Shown: positions 48,758 to 56,057 of the stretch, one piece after another | How the letters are laid out: each line of letters opens with the position of its first letter | Position numbering within the stretch: position 1 is the stretch's first letter | Assembly (NCBI RefSeq): GCF_002803095.1 | Contig: NZ_PGLR01000030.1 | Span: 1-64,000 of the forward strand | Origin: Pseudomonas sp. ZH-FAD | GTDB taxonomy: Bacteria; Pseudomonadota; Gammaproteobacteria; Pseudomonadales; Pseudomonadaceae | Length of the DNA: 64,000 nucleotides | Direction: 5' to 3' | The notes under the pieces: generated by a model | Seen by the model: only the letters and a program-made list of their open reading frames with translations | What the model was told of the DNA's origin: nothing | Databases searched by the model: none | Translations under genes and position numbers: made by a program

Positions 48758-49825
48758 ATGGCGCTCACCGACCAATCCACCCGCATCCGCACTGGCGAAG
48801 AACTCGACGCCGACGTCATCGACGCTTATCTGAAAGCCAATATTCCGGGCCTGAGCGGCACAGCCAAGATCAGCCAGTTCCCCGGCGGCGCTTCGAACCT
48901 GACCTACCTGATCGAATACCCGCAGCAGGAATTCGTCCTGCGCCGCCCGCCTTTCGGCCACAAGGCCAAGTCGGCGCACGACATGGGCCGTGAGTACCGC
49001 ATTCTCAACCAGCTCAACGCCGGCTTCCCCTACTGCCCCAAGGCTTACGTGCACTGCACCGACGAGTCGGTGATCGGCGCCGAGTTCTATGTGATGGAGC
49101 GGGTCAAGGGCATCATCCTGCGTTCGGACATGCCCGCCGAGCTGAACTTCAGCCCCGAGCAGACCAGGACGCTGTGCAAGAGCTTCATCGACAAGCTGGT
49201 CGAGCTGCATAACGTCGATTACAACGCCTGCGGCCTGGGTGATCTGGGCAAGCCCGAGGGTTATGTCGGCCGTCAGATCAAGGGCTGGAGCGAGCGCTAC
49301 GAGAAAGCCCTGACTCCGGACGCACCGACCTGGGAGCCGGTCAAGGCCTGGTTGAATGACAAGATGCCGGCCGATCACCACAAGCCGGGCATCGTGCACA
49401 ACGACTACCGCTTCGACAACGTGATCCTCGACCCGAACAACCCGATGCAGATCATCGGTGTGCTCGACTGGGAGATGACCACCATCGGTGACCCGCTGAT
49501 GGACCTGGGTAACACCCTGGCCTACTGGATCGAGGCCGGCGACCCGGCCCCCGTGCAACTGATGCGTCGCCAGCCGAGCAACGCGCCGGGCATGCTTACC
49601 CGCCAGCAGTTCGTCGACTACTACGCTGAAAAAGCCGGCATCGAGATCAAGAGTTTCGACTTCTACTACACCTACGGCCTGTTCCGTCTGGCCGGCATCG
49701 TGCAGCAGATCTACTACCGCTTCTACCACGGCCAGACCCAGGACAAGCGCTTCGCCCAGTTCATTCAGATGAACAAGCTGCTGGAGCAGATGTGCCTGCA
49801 GGTCATCGGCAAATCCACTCTCTAA
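48758..49825 (+). CDS. ACAD10-like phosphotransferase (APH family)
   Basis: The 355-residue kinase-like protein has the nucleotide motif FPGGASNLTYLIEY, the catalytic HNDYRFDNVILDPNN and the DFG-like LDWEMTTIGDPLMDLG. It resembles the kinase part of ACAD10/11 and LvaA of P. putida, which phosphorylate 4-hydroxyacyl-CoA during breakdown of 4-hydroxy acids. It is followed after 16 bp by an SDR gene, so the two may form a small operon for hydroxy-acyl substrates. The substrate is inferred from homology only. The position matches PA1829. Confidence 0.85.
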   Translation: MALTDQSTRIRTGEELDADVIDAYLKANIPGLSGTAKISQFPGGASNLTYLIEYPQQEFVLRRPPFGHKAKSAHDMGREYRILNQLNAGFPYCPKAYVHCTDESVIGAEFYVMERVKGIILRSDMPAELNFSPEQTRTLCKSFIDKLVELHNVDYNACGLGDLGKPEGYVGRQIKGWSERYEKALTPDAPTWEPVKAWLNDKMPADHHKPGIVHNDYRFDNVILDPNNPMQIIGVLDWEMTTIGDPLMDLGNTLAYWIEAGDPAPVQLMRRQPSNAPGMLTRQQFVDYYAEKAGIEIKSFDFYYTYGLFRLAGIVQQIYYRFYHGQTQDKRFAQFIQMNKLLEQMCLQVIGKSTL

Positions 49826-49841
49826 CCCCGGGGTAATCACA

Positions 49842-50609
49842 ATGTCCAAGACCCAACTGTTCGACCTCGACGGCAAGATCGCCTTCGTTTCCGGCGCCAG
49901 CCGCGGCATCGGCGAGGCCATTGCCAAGCTGCTGGCTCAGCAAGGCGCGCACGTGATCGTCTCCAGCCGCAAGCTCGAGGGCTGCCAGGCCGTGGCCGAC
50001 GCCATCATCGCCGAGGGCGGCAAGGCCACTGCCATCGCCTGCCACATCGGCGAAATGGAACAGATCACCAACGTCTTCGCGCAGATCAAGGAACAGTTCG
50101 GTCGTCTCGACATCCTGGTCAACAACGCCGCGACCAACCCGCAATTCTGCAACGTGCTGGACACCGACCTGGGCGCCTTCCAGAAAACCGTGGACGTAAA
50201 CATCCGCGGCTACTACTTCATGTCCATCGAAGGCGGCAAGCTGATGAAGGAAAACGGTGGCGGCTCGATCATCAACGTTGCCTCGATCAACGGCGTATCC
50301 CCCGGCGAATTCCAGGGCATCTACTCGGTGACCAAGGCCGCGGTGATCAGCATGACCAAGGTGTTCGCCAAGGAGTGCGCGCAGTTCGGCATTCGCTGCA
50401 ACGCTCTGCTGCCGGGCCTGACCGACACCAAGTTCGCCTCGGCACTGACCAAGAACGACGCCATCCTCAAGCACGCCCTGCAGCGCATCCCACTCAAGCG
50501 CGTGGCCGACCCGAGCGAGATGGCCGGCGCGGTGCTGTACCTGGCCAGTGAAGCATCCAGCTACACCACCGGCGTGGCGCTGAATGTGGACGGCGGCTTC
50601 CTCTCCTGA
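49842..50609 (+). CDS. short-chain dehydrogenase/reductase
   Basis: The 255-residue SDR has the cofactor motif SGASRGIGEA (17-26), the active-site Ser in VASINGV, YSVTK as the catalytic Tyr-Lys pair, and the C-terminal TGVALNVDGGF. It lies 16 bp after the phosphotransferase gene and ends in a terminator. In the PAO1 region a similar SDR follows PA1829. A role in oxidising or reducing a hydroxyacyl intermediate is inferred from that pairing; no specific substrate can be named. Confidence 0.9.
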   Translation: MSKTQLFDLDGKIAFVSGASRGIGEAIAKLLAQQGAHVIVSSRKLEGCQAVADAIIAEGGKATAIACHIGEMEQITNVFAQIKEQFGRLDILVNNAATNPQFCNVLDTDLGAFQKTVDVNIRGYYFMSIEGGKLMKENGGGSIINVASINGVSPGEFQGIYSVTKAAVISMTKVFAKECAQFGIRCNALLPGLTDTKFASALTKNDAILKHALQRIPLKRVADPSEMAGAVLYLASEASSYTTGVALNVDGGFLS

Positions 50610-50629
50610 GGCCAGATGCCATGAACGAC

Positions 50630-50654
50630 AAAGGCACCTCAGGGTGCCTTTTTT
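50630..50654 (+). terminator. Rho-independent terminator after the SDR gene
   Basis: AAGGCACC (50631-50638) pairs with GGTGCCTT (50643-50650) and a T-run follows to 50654. Confidence 0.88.
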
Positions 50655-50823
50655 GTAGGGTGTACCGGCCGGCGCTCCGCTTTAGCCCGCGGTGTAAAGC
50701 CGACCCTACGTCACTCCAAGTGCGTGGCAAGGGTAGCCCGGATGTAGTCCAGGGCTTTGCTCGGCCCGTAGGGTGGGCTTTAGCCCACCAACCACCATTA
50801 ATGTGGGCTAAAGCCCACCCTAC
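50655..50823. repeat. two GTAGGG-bounded palindromic repeats
   Basis: GTAGGGTGTACC...CGACCCTAC (50655-50709) and a cleaner one, GTAGGGTGGGCTTTAGCCC...GGGCTAAAGCCCACCCTAC (50768-50823), occupy most of the 319-bp gene-free gap 50610-50928. The second is two mirrored copies of a smaller TGGGCTTTAGCCCA palindrome around CACCATTAATG. They resemble repeats downstream of lipA (8808) and across the TSUP and nudC ends (52454). There is no evidence of coding. Confidence 0.7.
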
Positions 50824-50859
50824 ATCGCTCGCAGCCCAAGAAGCGCACAACGCCCACTA

Positions 50860-50904
50860 CCCTCTCCCGCCCTTCGGGCACCCTCTCCCGCAAGCGGGAG
50901 AGGG
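50860..50904. repeat. CCCTCTCCCG repeat hairpin
   Basis: CCCTCTCCCG occurs at 50860-50869 and again at 50881-50890; the second copy pairs perfectly with CGGGAGAGGG at 50895-50904 around CAAG. A smaller CCC/GGG stem lies between the copies. This short dispersed pattern is common in intergenic DNA of pseudomonads. It ends 24 bp before the next gene and may terminate the minus-strand transcript. Confidence 0.6.
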
Positions 50905-50928
50905 TCATCAGATGGCCGCAAGCGGCCG

Positions 50929-51576
50929 CTACCAATCCTTCAACGCAGCTTCCGCCGCCGGGTTCATCGGCTCTGCCAACAGGCCAGTCGGCGTCAGGCT
51001 GACGCTGTAGACGGCGTCGGCGGCAATCGGCAGGTAGGTGACGCGCAGCGCCTGCGGGTCGAACAGCAGCAGATCACGCTGACTCAGACGCAACCAGCGC
51101 CACAGGTCCACACCGTAGGGGCTCTCGGCCAACTGCACACGACCGTGTTGCGCCAGCGCCTGCTGCTCGATGGCCAGAAAACGCCCGGATAGACGTTCCA
51201 GACGGTAACCCGGCTCAAGGCCAATCAGCTCAGCCAGGCCTTTCCAGCGAATCAGTCGGCCGTCGAGTTGCCACATGTCACCCTCGAGCGTGACCGTGCG
51301 CTCACGCCCCCCTTCGAGCAGCGTCACCTGATAACGCTGCGGACCATCGGCCTTGAAGCTCAGCGTCACCAAGGGCTTGCCCGGTTGCAGCGGCTCGTAG
51401 GCATACAAGTCGTACGCCACCAGGCCGACCAATCCGGCCAGGGCGAGAAAGGCCAGACCACAGGTGCCACGCAACCAGCCGAGGAACCAGCCCGTATTGA
51501 GCAGAATGCGCAATGCCACCAGCAGCGCCAATACAGCCAACAGCGCCACGGCCCAGGCCAACCCGTCGTATTGCAT
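50929..51576 (-). CDS. conserved membrane-anchored hypothetical protein
   Basis: The start ATG 51576 has AGAAGGAAC upstream. The 215-residue protein has two membrane helices (about 8-30 and 37-56), then a soluble domain of about 150 residues with mostly beta content (TLSFKADGPQRYQVTLLEGG, MWQLDGRLIRWKGLAELIG). I recognise no family; some Pseudomonas genes like it are loosely labelled multidrug transporters, which the two helices do not support. It is divergent from the TSUP gene. Confidence 0.75.
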   Translation of the reverse strand: MQYDGLAWAVALLAVLALLVALRILLNTGWFLGWLRGTCGLAFLALAGLVGLVAYDLYAYEPLQPGKPLVTLSFKADGPQRYQVTLLEGGRERTVTLEGDMWQLDGRLIRWKGLAELIGLEPGYRLERLSGRFLAIEQQALAQHGRVQLAESPYGVDLWRWLRLSQRDLLLFDPQALRVTYLPIAADAVYSVSLTPTGLLAEPMNPAAEAALKDW

Positions 51577-51677
51577 CGATTGCGTTCCTTCTCTGACGAA
51601 ATCCCGGCATTATGCGCAGCTCTCCCCATGACGAACAGCCAGCAGGCTGCGCACTCGCCCACAAGTCGACACTTTAT

Positions 51678-52457
51678 ATGCCATTCGCTCTCGAGCTCGC
51701 CATCGACCCCAGCACGCTAGCCATACTCGCCCTGGTCGCCTTCATCGCCGGCTTCATCGACGCCATTGCCGGTGGCGGCGGCCTGCTGACCATCCCTGCC
51801 CTGCTGACCGCCGGCCTTCCACCACATCTGGTGCTGGGCACCAACAAGCTGTGCGCCACCTTCGGCTCGGGCACCGCGGCTCTCACGTTCTATCGGCGCA
51901 AACTGTTCGATCCGAAGCAATGGCGCAACGCGTTGCTGGCAACCCTGATCGGCGCCCTGCTCGGCGCCGTCATCGCACACTGGATGCCGGCCGCCTGGCT
52001 CAACCAGATGCTGCCGGTGATCGTCTTCGCCTGCGGTGTTTACCTGCTGTTCGGACGTATGCCGGAGGCACCAGCCGAACACGACCTGCCGATAGCGCGT
52101 GGTCGGCAATGGCCGCAAGGGCTTGGCCTGGGACTCTACGATGGGGTGGCGGGCCCCGGCACCGGCGCATTCTGGACGGTCAGCAGCCTGCTGATGTATC
52201 CACTCGATCTGGTGCGCGCCAGCGGCGTGGCGCGCACCATGAACTTCGTCAGCAACGCGGCGGCGCTGGCCGTGTTCATCGCCTTTGGTCAGGTAGCCTG
52301 GGTGCTCGGTCTGAGCATGGGCGCCGCCTTGATGGTCGGCGCCTTTCTCGGTGCGCGCACCGCGATCAAAGGCGGTTCGAAGTTCATTCGCCCGGTGTTC
52401 ATTACGGTGGTATTGGCGCTGACCGCGCGCCTGGTCTGGCAGCACTGGGTCGCGTAG
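51678..52457 (+). CDS. TSUP-family (TauE/SafE) sulfite or organosulfonate exporter-like permease
   Basis: ATG 51678 fits the family start (MPFALELAIDPSTLAILALVAFIAGFIDAIAGGGGLL); the frame extends to 51612 but overlaps the divergent gene leader. No strong Shine-Dalgarno sequence is visible. The 259-residue protein has eight or so helices and the signature GGGGLLTIPALLTAGLPPHLVLGTNKL. TSUP proteins move sulfite, sulfoacetate and other anions. The TAG stop lies inside a palindromic repeat. Confidence 0.86.
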   Translation: MPFALELAIDPSTLAILALVAFIAGFIDAIAGGGGLLTIPALLTAGLPPHLVLGTNKLCATFGSGTAALTFYRRKLFDPKQWRNALLATLIGALLGAVIAHWMPAAWLNQMLPVIVFACGVYLLFGRMPEAPAEHDLPIARGRQWPQGLGLGLYDGVAGPGTGAFWTVSSLLMYPLDLVRASGVARTMNFVSNAAALAVFIAFGQVAWVLGLSMGAALMVGAFLGARTAIKGGSKFIRPVFITVVLALTARLVWQHWVA

Positions 52458-52508
52458 GGCGGGGGCAACCCACCATAGCATCGATTTGGCGGGTTGCACC
52501 CGCCCTAC
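52454..52508. repeat. GTAGGGCGGG palindromic repeat holding two stop codons
   Basis: GTAGGGCGGG (52454-52463) and its complement CCCGCCCTAC (52499-52508) bound a 55-bp unit with an inner GCAACCC/GGGTTGC pair. The left TAG at 52455-52457 ends the TSUP gene and the right CTA at 52505-52507 is the TAG of nudC on the minus strand. It shares the GTAGGG ends with the repeats at 8808 and 50655. Confidence 0.75.
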
Positions 52509-53326
52509 GGCAGACTGGGTTCGGGCAAACCGAGGCGGCGAGCGACGTAGAGGTCGATCAGATGGCGGGCAATGGAGCGCGACGCTGGCAAAGGCGGCAA
52601 GTCATCGACACGGAACCAGCGCGCATCCTCGATCTCGTCTTCCTGCATGACGATCTCGCCACTGGCGTACTCGGCGTGGAAGCCAAGCATCAGCGAATGC
52701 GGAAACGGCCAGCCCTGGCTACCGATGTACTGCAGGTTTTTCACCTCGACGCCGACTTCCTCACGCACCTCGCGCGCCACACAATGCTCCACTGACTCGC
52801 CCGGCTCGACGAACCCGGCCAGGGTGCTGTACACGCCGGTGACGAACCGCGGTGAACGTGCCAGGAGTATCTCGTCGCCCCGTGTGACCAGCACGATCAT
52901 GCTCGGCGAAATGCGCGGATAGTGCTGCGATTCGCAGCTGTCGCAACGCATCGCCCGCTCACCAGGAAGCTGGCGAGTCGGCGCACCGCAACTGCCGCAA
53001 TAACGATGCTCGGCGTACCAGGTGCCGATCTGCGCGGCGTAGGCCAGCATGCGGAAGGTTTCTGCGTCGCCCTGCAGCATGAACTGACGCAGGCTCTGCC
53101 AGCTGCAGCCCTCCAGCGTCGCCGAGGGCTTGAGTTGCAGCAGGTAAACGGCATCGTCACCGAAATGACCGATACCCTGCTCGCCGAGAATCGGCAGGTC
53201 CTGGCGCTTGATCCAATCACGCGGGAACAGCACGCCATTGCTGTCGGCAAGAAAGTGCTGCTGGTTGTAGAGCAGCGCCCAGCCGCCAGGCTGGGCAGGA
53301 TCGAGAAAGGTATTGCGCCAGACCAT
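52505..53326 (-). CDS. nudC: NAD-capped RNA hydrolase / NADH pyrophosphatase
   Basis: The 273-residue protein has the zinc ribbon Cys110, 113, 128 and 131 (CGSC and CDSC), the Nudix box [20 protein letters not shown] (171-190), and the downstream NudC motif in the form SQGWPFPHS, where SQPWPFP is usual. It cleaves NADH and removes NAD caps from RNA. Its ATG overlaps the fimL stop by one base (TGATG), so the two are translationally coupled, as the order PA1822-PA1823 suggests. Confidence 0.93.
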   Translation of the reverse strand: MVWRNTFLDPAQPGGWALLYNQQHFLADSNGVLFPRDWIKRQDLPILGEQGIGHFGDDAVYLLQLKPSATLEGCSWQSLRQFMLQGDAETFRMLAYAAQIGTWYAEHRYCGSCGAPTRQLPGERAMRCDSCESQHYPRISPSMIVLVTRGDEILLARSPRFVTGVYSTLAGFVEPGESVEHCVAREVREEVGVEVKNLQYIGSQGWPFPHSLMLGFHAEYASGEIVMQEDEIEDARWFRVDDLPPLPASRSIARHLIDLYVARRLGLPEPSLP

Positions 53327-55005
53327 CAGGCCGCCACCGGCATGCCCAGCGCCTTGACACTTTCTTCAGCCAGATCGAGCACGCTGGGACGGGTTTCAGG
53401 ACGCATCACCGCGCCCGCTTCCAGGTAGTACTCGAGGCTGCTCAAGGCATCAGCCAGGGTTTCCAGCATCTGCTCCGACGGCATTTGCGCCGACTCGAGC
53501 ATGCGCGCCTGGATATAGTCGGCACAGGCACCGACCAGTATCGCGGCACGGCGCTGCTCGAGAAACCACAAGCCGCCACGCACGGCCTGCAGGCTGAACG
53601 GCACGTTGGACAGGTGCATCTTGTCGCCAGCCGACTCCAGATACGCGGTGATCGCGCGCTTGGCCAGAGCCAGACCGGCCTGGGCCTCGTCGACTACGAC
53701 GATACGGGCTTCGTTGAGCTGATGAGTGGCGAAAGAGTCGGCCTCATTGCCCGGCTCGACGGCAGCCGGTCTGATATCGCGCCCCTCGCCACGCTCCAGG
53801 CTGGCCACCATGCCTTCGACATAGAGCACGGCATCGGCCAGCTTATGCAACTGCTCCGCCTGCGGCGGTGTGTCTTCGCTCCAGGCGGCAACCAGCGGCA
53901 GCTGCGCGCCGAGCGAGTTGCCGGCAGAGGTCAGGCCGACCATGCCCAGGGTCTTGGCCAGCTTGCCCAGCAACGCATGCAGGGTGCCCAGCGTCTCGCC
54001 CTGCAAGGTGCCGCGTTCGAGCAGGTCGAGCATGTCCTTGACGCTGGCCAGCTCTTCGCGAATCGCCGTGGACAACGAACGCATCACCGCCTGGCCCGGC
54101 CCGGCCAGACGCTGGTATTCCTCTTCCAGCAGGTGATCGGTGAACGGCAACGGCGTCAAGCCAAAGACTTCGCGCATGGCGCTGGCATGCGGACCATGGC
54201 TGTCGGCGAGCGCGACCAGATACAGCAACTCTTTGAGCAAACTGCGTGGCGCTTCGTACTGCGGATTGCCGAGCATCAGCTTGAGCTCGCGATCGACTCG
54301 CGAAAACAACTGCTTGCGCGATTTGCGTGGCAGCAACTGAGCATCGCACTGGGCTTCGATGGCGGCAGCGCCAATCCAGCACATGCGCCCACGCGGCTCG
54401 TTGGCGAACAGGCTGTCCAGGCGCGCCATAGCGCGCACCATCAGCTTGAGGCTGGCCTGCGGATTCTGCTCACGAATGAAGCCCAACAGCCCCACCTGAT
54501 ACATATGGCGCAGGCGCTTGCCTTCGCTCAGTTTGGCGGCACCATCGAGTGGCTGGGTAGCCGTGTGCGGCCGCGCATGATCGAGACGCACGCTGAAGAA
54601 GAAACCTTCCGGCAGCGGCTGCTGCGCGCCAGCCTGACGCAAATCATTGATCGCCGGCAGCAACAGTTCGGGCATTTCCTGGCGATGAGCGTCGACGTTT
54701 TCCAGATAACGGCGCAGCACATGCAGGGCATTGCTCAGTGCCGAGAGCTGCGCATCGCGCTCCTCACCTGCTCCAGCTGGAATATCGGTCGCCTGGTCCA
54801 GCACTTCCTGAGCCAGCAACTCGGCACCGGCCAGCTCGATCAGGTTGAGCGTGCCGCGCACCTGGTGCAGGCTTTCCACCGCCTGCTGCAACAGGCTGCC
54901 GTTATGCCGCTCGGCGATGAAATGCTCCAGGCTCTGCTCGGCCTCTTCCATGGTGACGAACAGCTCGTCGCGCACCAGATTCAGGGATGTGGCTCCACTT
55001 ACCAT
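53326..55005 (-). CDS. fimL: FimL, ChpA-like regulator of type IV pili and cAMP
   Basis: The 559-residue protein is close in length to FimL of P. aeruginosa and is encoded directly upstream of nudC, as there. The N-terminus ([30 protein letters not shown]) and helical repeats resemble the N-terminal part of ChpA. A histidine-phosphotransfer-like segment reads [17 protein letters not shown] with His47. FimL affects twitching motility through adenylate cyclase CyaB; it has no CheA kinase or receiver domain, and none is seen here. It starts 38 bp after the dienoyl-CoA isomerase-like gene end. Confidence 0.85.
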   Translation of the reverse strand: MVSGATSLNLVRDELFVTMEEAEQSLEHFIAERHNGSLLQQAVESLHQVRGTLNLIELAGAELLAQEVLDQATDIPAGAGEERDAQLSALSNALHVLRRYLENVDAHRQEMPELLLPAINDLRQAGAQQPLPEGFFFSVRLDHARPHTATQPLDGAAKLSEGKRLRHMYQVGLLGFIREQNPQASLKLMVRAMARLDSLFANEPRGRMCWIGAAAIEAQCDAQLLPRKSRKQLFSRVDRELKLMLGNPQYEAPRSLLKELLYLVALADSHGPHASAMREVFGLTPLPFTDHLLEEEYQRLAGPGQAVMRSLSTAIREELASVKDMLDLLERGTLQGETLGTLHALLGKLAKTLGMVGLTSAGNSLGAQLPLVAAWSEDTPPQAEQLHKLADAVLYVEGMVASLERGEGRDIRPAAVEPGNEADSFATHQLNEARIVVVDEAQAGLALAKRAITAYLESAGDKMHLSNVPFSLQAVRGGLWFLEQRRAAILVGACADYIQARMLESAQMPSEQMLETLADALSSLEYYLEAGAVMRPETRPSVLDLAEESVKALGMPVAA

Positions 55006-55042
55006 GCTCTAGGCCTCGCAGCGAACATCAGCGAATACGGCA

Positions 55043-55855
55043 TCAGTCGGCAAACTCCGGCTTCTGCTTGGTCATGTGCGCCGCCATGGCCAGGCGCAGG
55101 TCTTCCGACTGCAGCATGGCGGCATTCCAGGTAGCAATGTATTCAAGGCCATCGTCAACCCGATGATCGCGCATATAGCGAATCATTTCCTTGGTTCCAC
55201 GCACGGCAATCGGCGACTTGGCAGCGATTTGTGCGGCAATTTCCATCACCCCGGCCAACAGCGCCTCCTGATCTTCGTAAGTGCGATTGACCAGGCCGAT
55301 GCGTGCAGCCTCGTTACCGTCGATGGTGCGCCCGGTGAAGGCCAGCTCACGCATCATGCCGTCGCCGATGATACGCGGCAGGCGCTGCAGGGTGCCGACG
55401 TCAGCGGCCATGCCCATGTCGATTTCCTTGATGGAGAACTGCGCGTCGACGCTGCAATAGCGCATGTCGCAGGCGCTGATCAGATCGATGGCGCCACCAA
55501 TGCAGTAACCCTGAATGGCAGCCAGCACCGGCTTGCGGCAGTTGTCGACGGCGTTGAAAGAGGCTTGCAGCTCGAGAATCTTGCGCCGCAGCGCCGAGGC
55601 ATTACGACCAACATCCTTGCCCAGCTGTGCCCCGACCGAGGCCAGCAGCATCAGGTCGATGCCCGAAGAAAAGTGTTTGCCGGCACCGGAGAGCACCACG
55701 ACACGCACCGCATCGTTGTCATCGACCCACTGGAAGATCTCGATGATCTCGCGCCAGAAGTCGGCGTTCATGGCGTTGATCTTGTCCGGACGGTTGATCT
55801 GCACGTGGGCGATCTTGTCCACCAGCTCGACGCGGAAGGCTTTGTAGTCGGACAT
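55043..55855 (-). CDS. crotonase, probably dienoyl-CoA isomerase (ECH1-like)
   Basis: ATG 55855 (MSDYKAFRVEL) has GAGG eight bases upstream; an ATG three codons earlier overlaps it. The 270-residue crotonase has the oxyanion-hole segments VVLSGAGKHFSSGIDL and IQGYCIGGAIDLISACDMRY, and the ECH1 signature IDMGMAADVGTLQRLPRIIG, which includes the acidic residue used by delta3,5-delta2,4-dienoyl-CoA isomerase. It handles odd-position double bonds of unsaturated fatty acids. The usual annotation as plain enoyl-CoA hydratase is less likely because the second catalytic Glu is replaced. Confidence 0.82.
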   Translation of the reverse strand: MSDYKAFRVELVDKIAHVQINRPDKINAMNADFWREIIEIFQWVDDNDAVRVVVLSGAGKHFSSGIDLMLLASVGAQLGKDVGRNASALRRKILELQASFNAVDNCRKPVLAAIQGYCIGGAIDLISACDMRYCSVDAQFSIKEIDMGMAADVGTLQRLPRIIGDGMMRELAFTGRTIDGNEAARIGLVNRTYEDQEALLAGVMEIAAQIAAKSPIAVRGTKEMIRYMRDHRVDDGLEYIATWNAAMLQSEDLRLAMAAHMTKQKPEFAD

Positions 55856-56057
55856 GGCAGGCATCCTCAGCCGCGGCTCGGCAGCACAGTAACAATTTTG
55901 TGATTAATAACCGAGCAACTATAACAAGCACGCCATAAAAGTCGATGCTTGCCACTGTGACGCAGGGCACGCCCCGGACGTTAACAACCGCTTTGAATGT
56001 CAGAGATAAGAGATTGATCTGCCGAGGATCTTACTCCCCGACAGACCCACAACAGGT

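Noticed and set aside
53485-55134. 549-codon plus-strand open frame opposite fimL
   Set aside because: Antisense shadow; Gln/Arg/His-rich with no recognisable domain.
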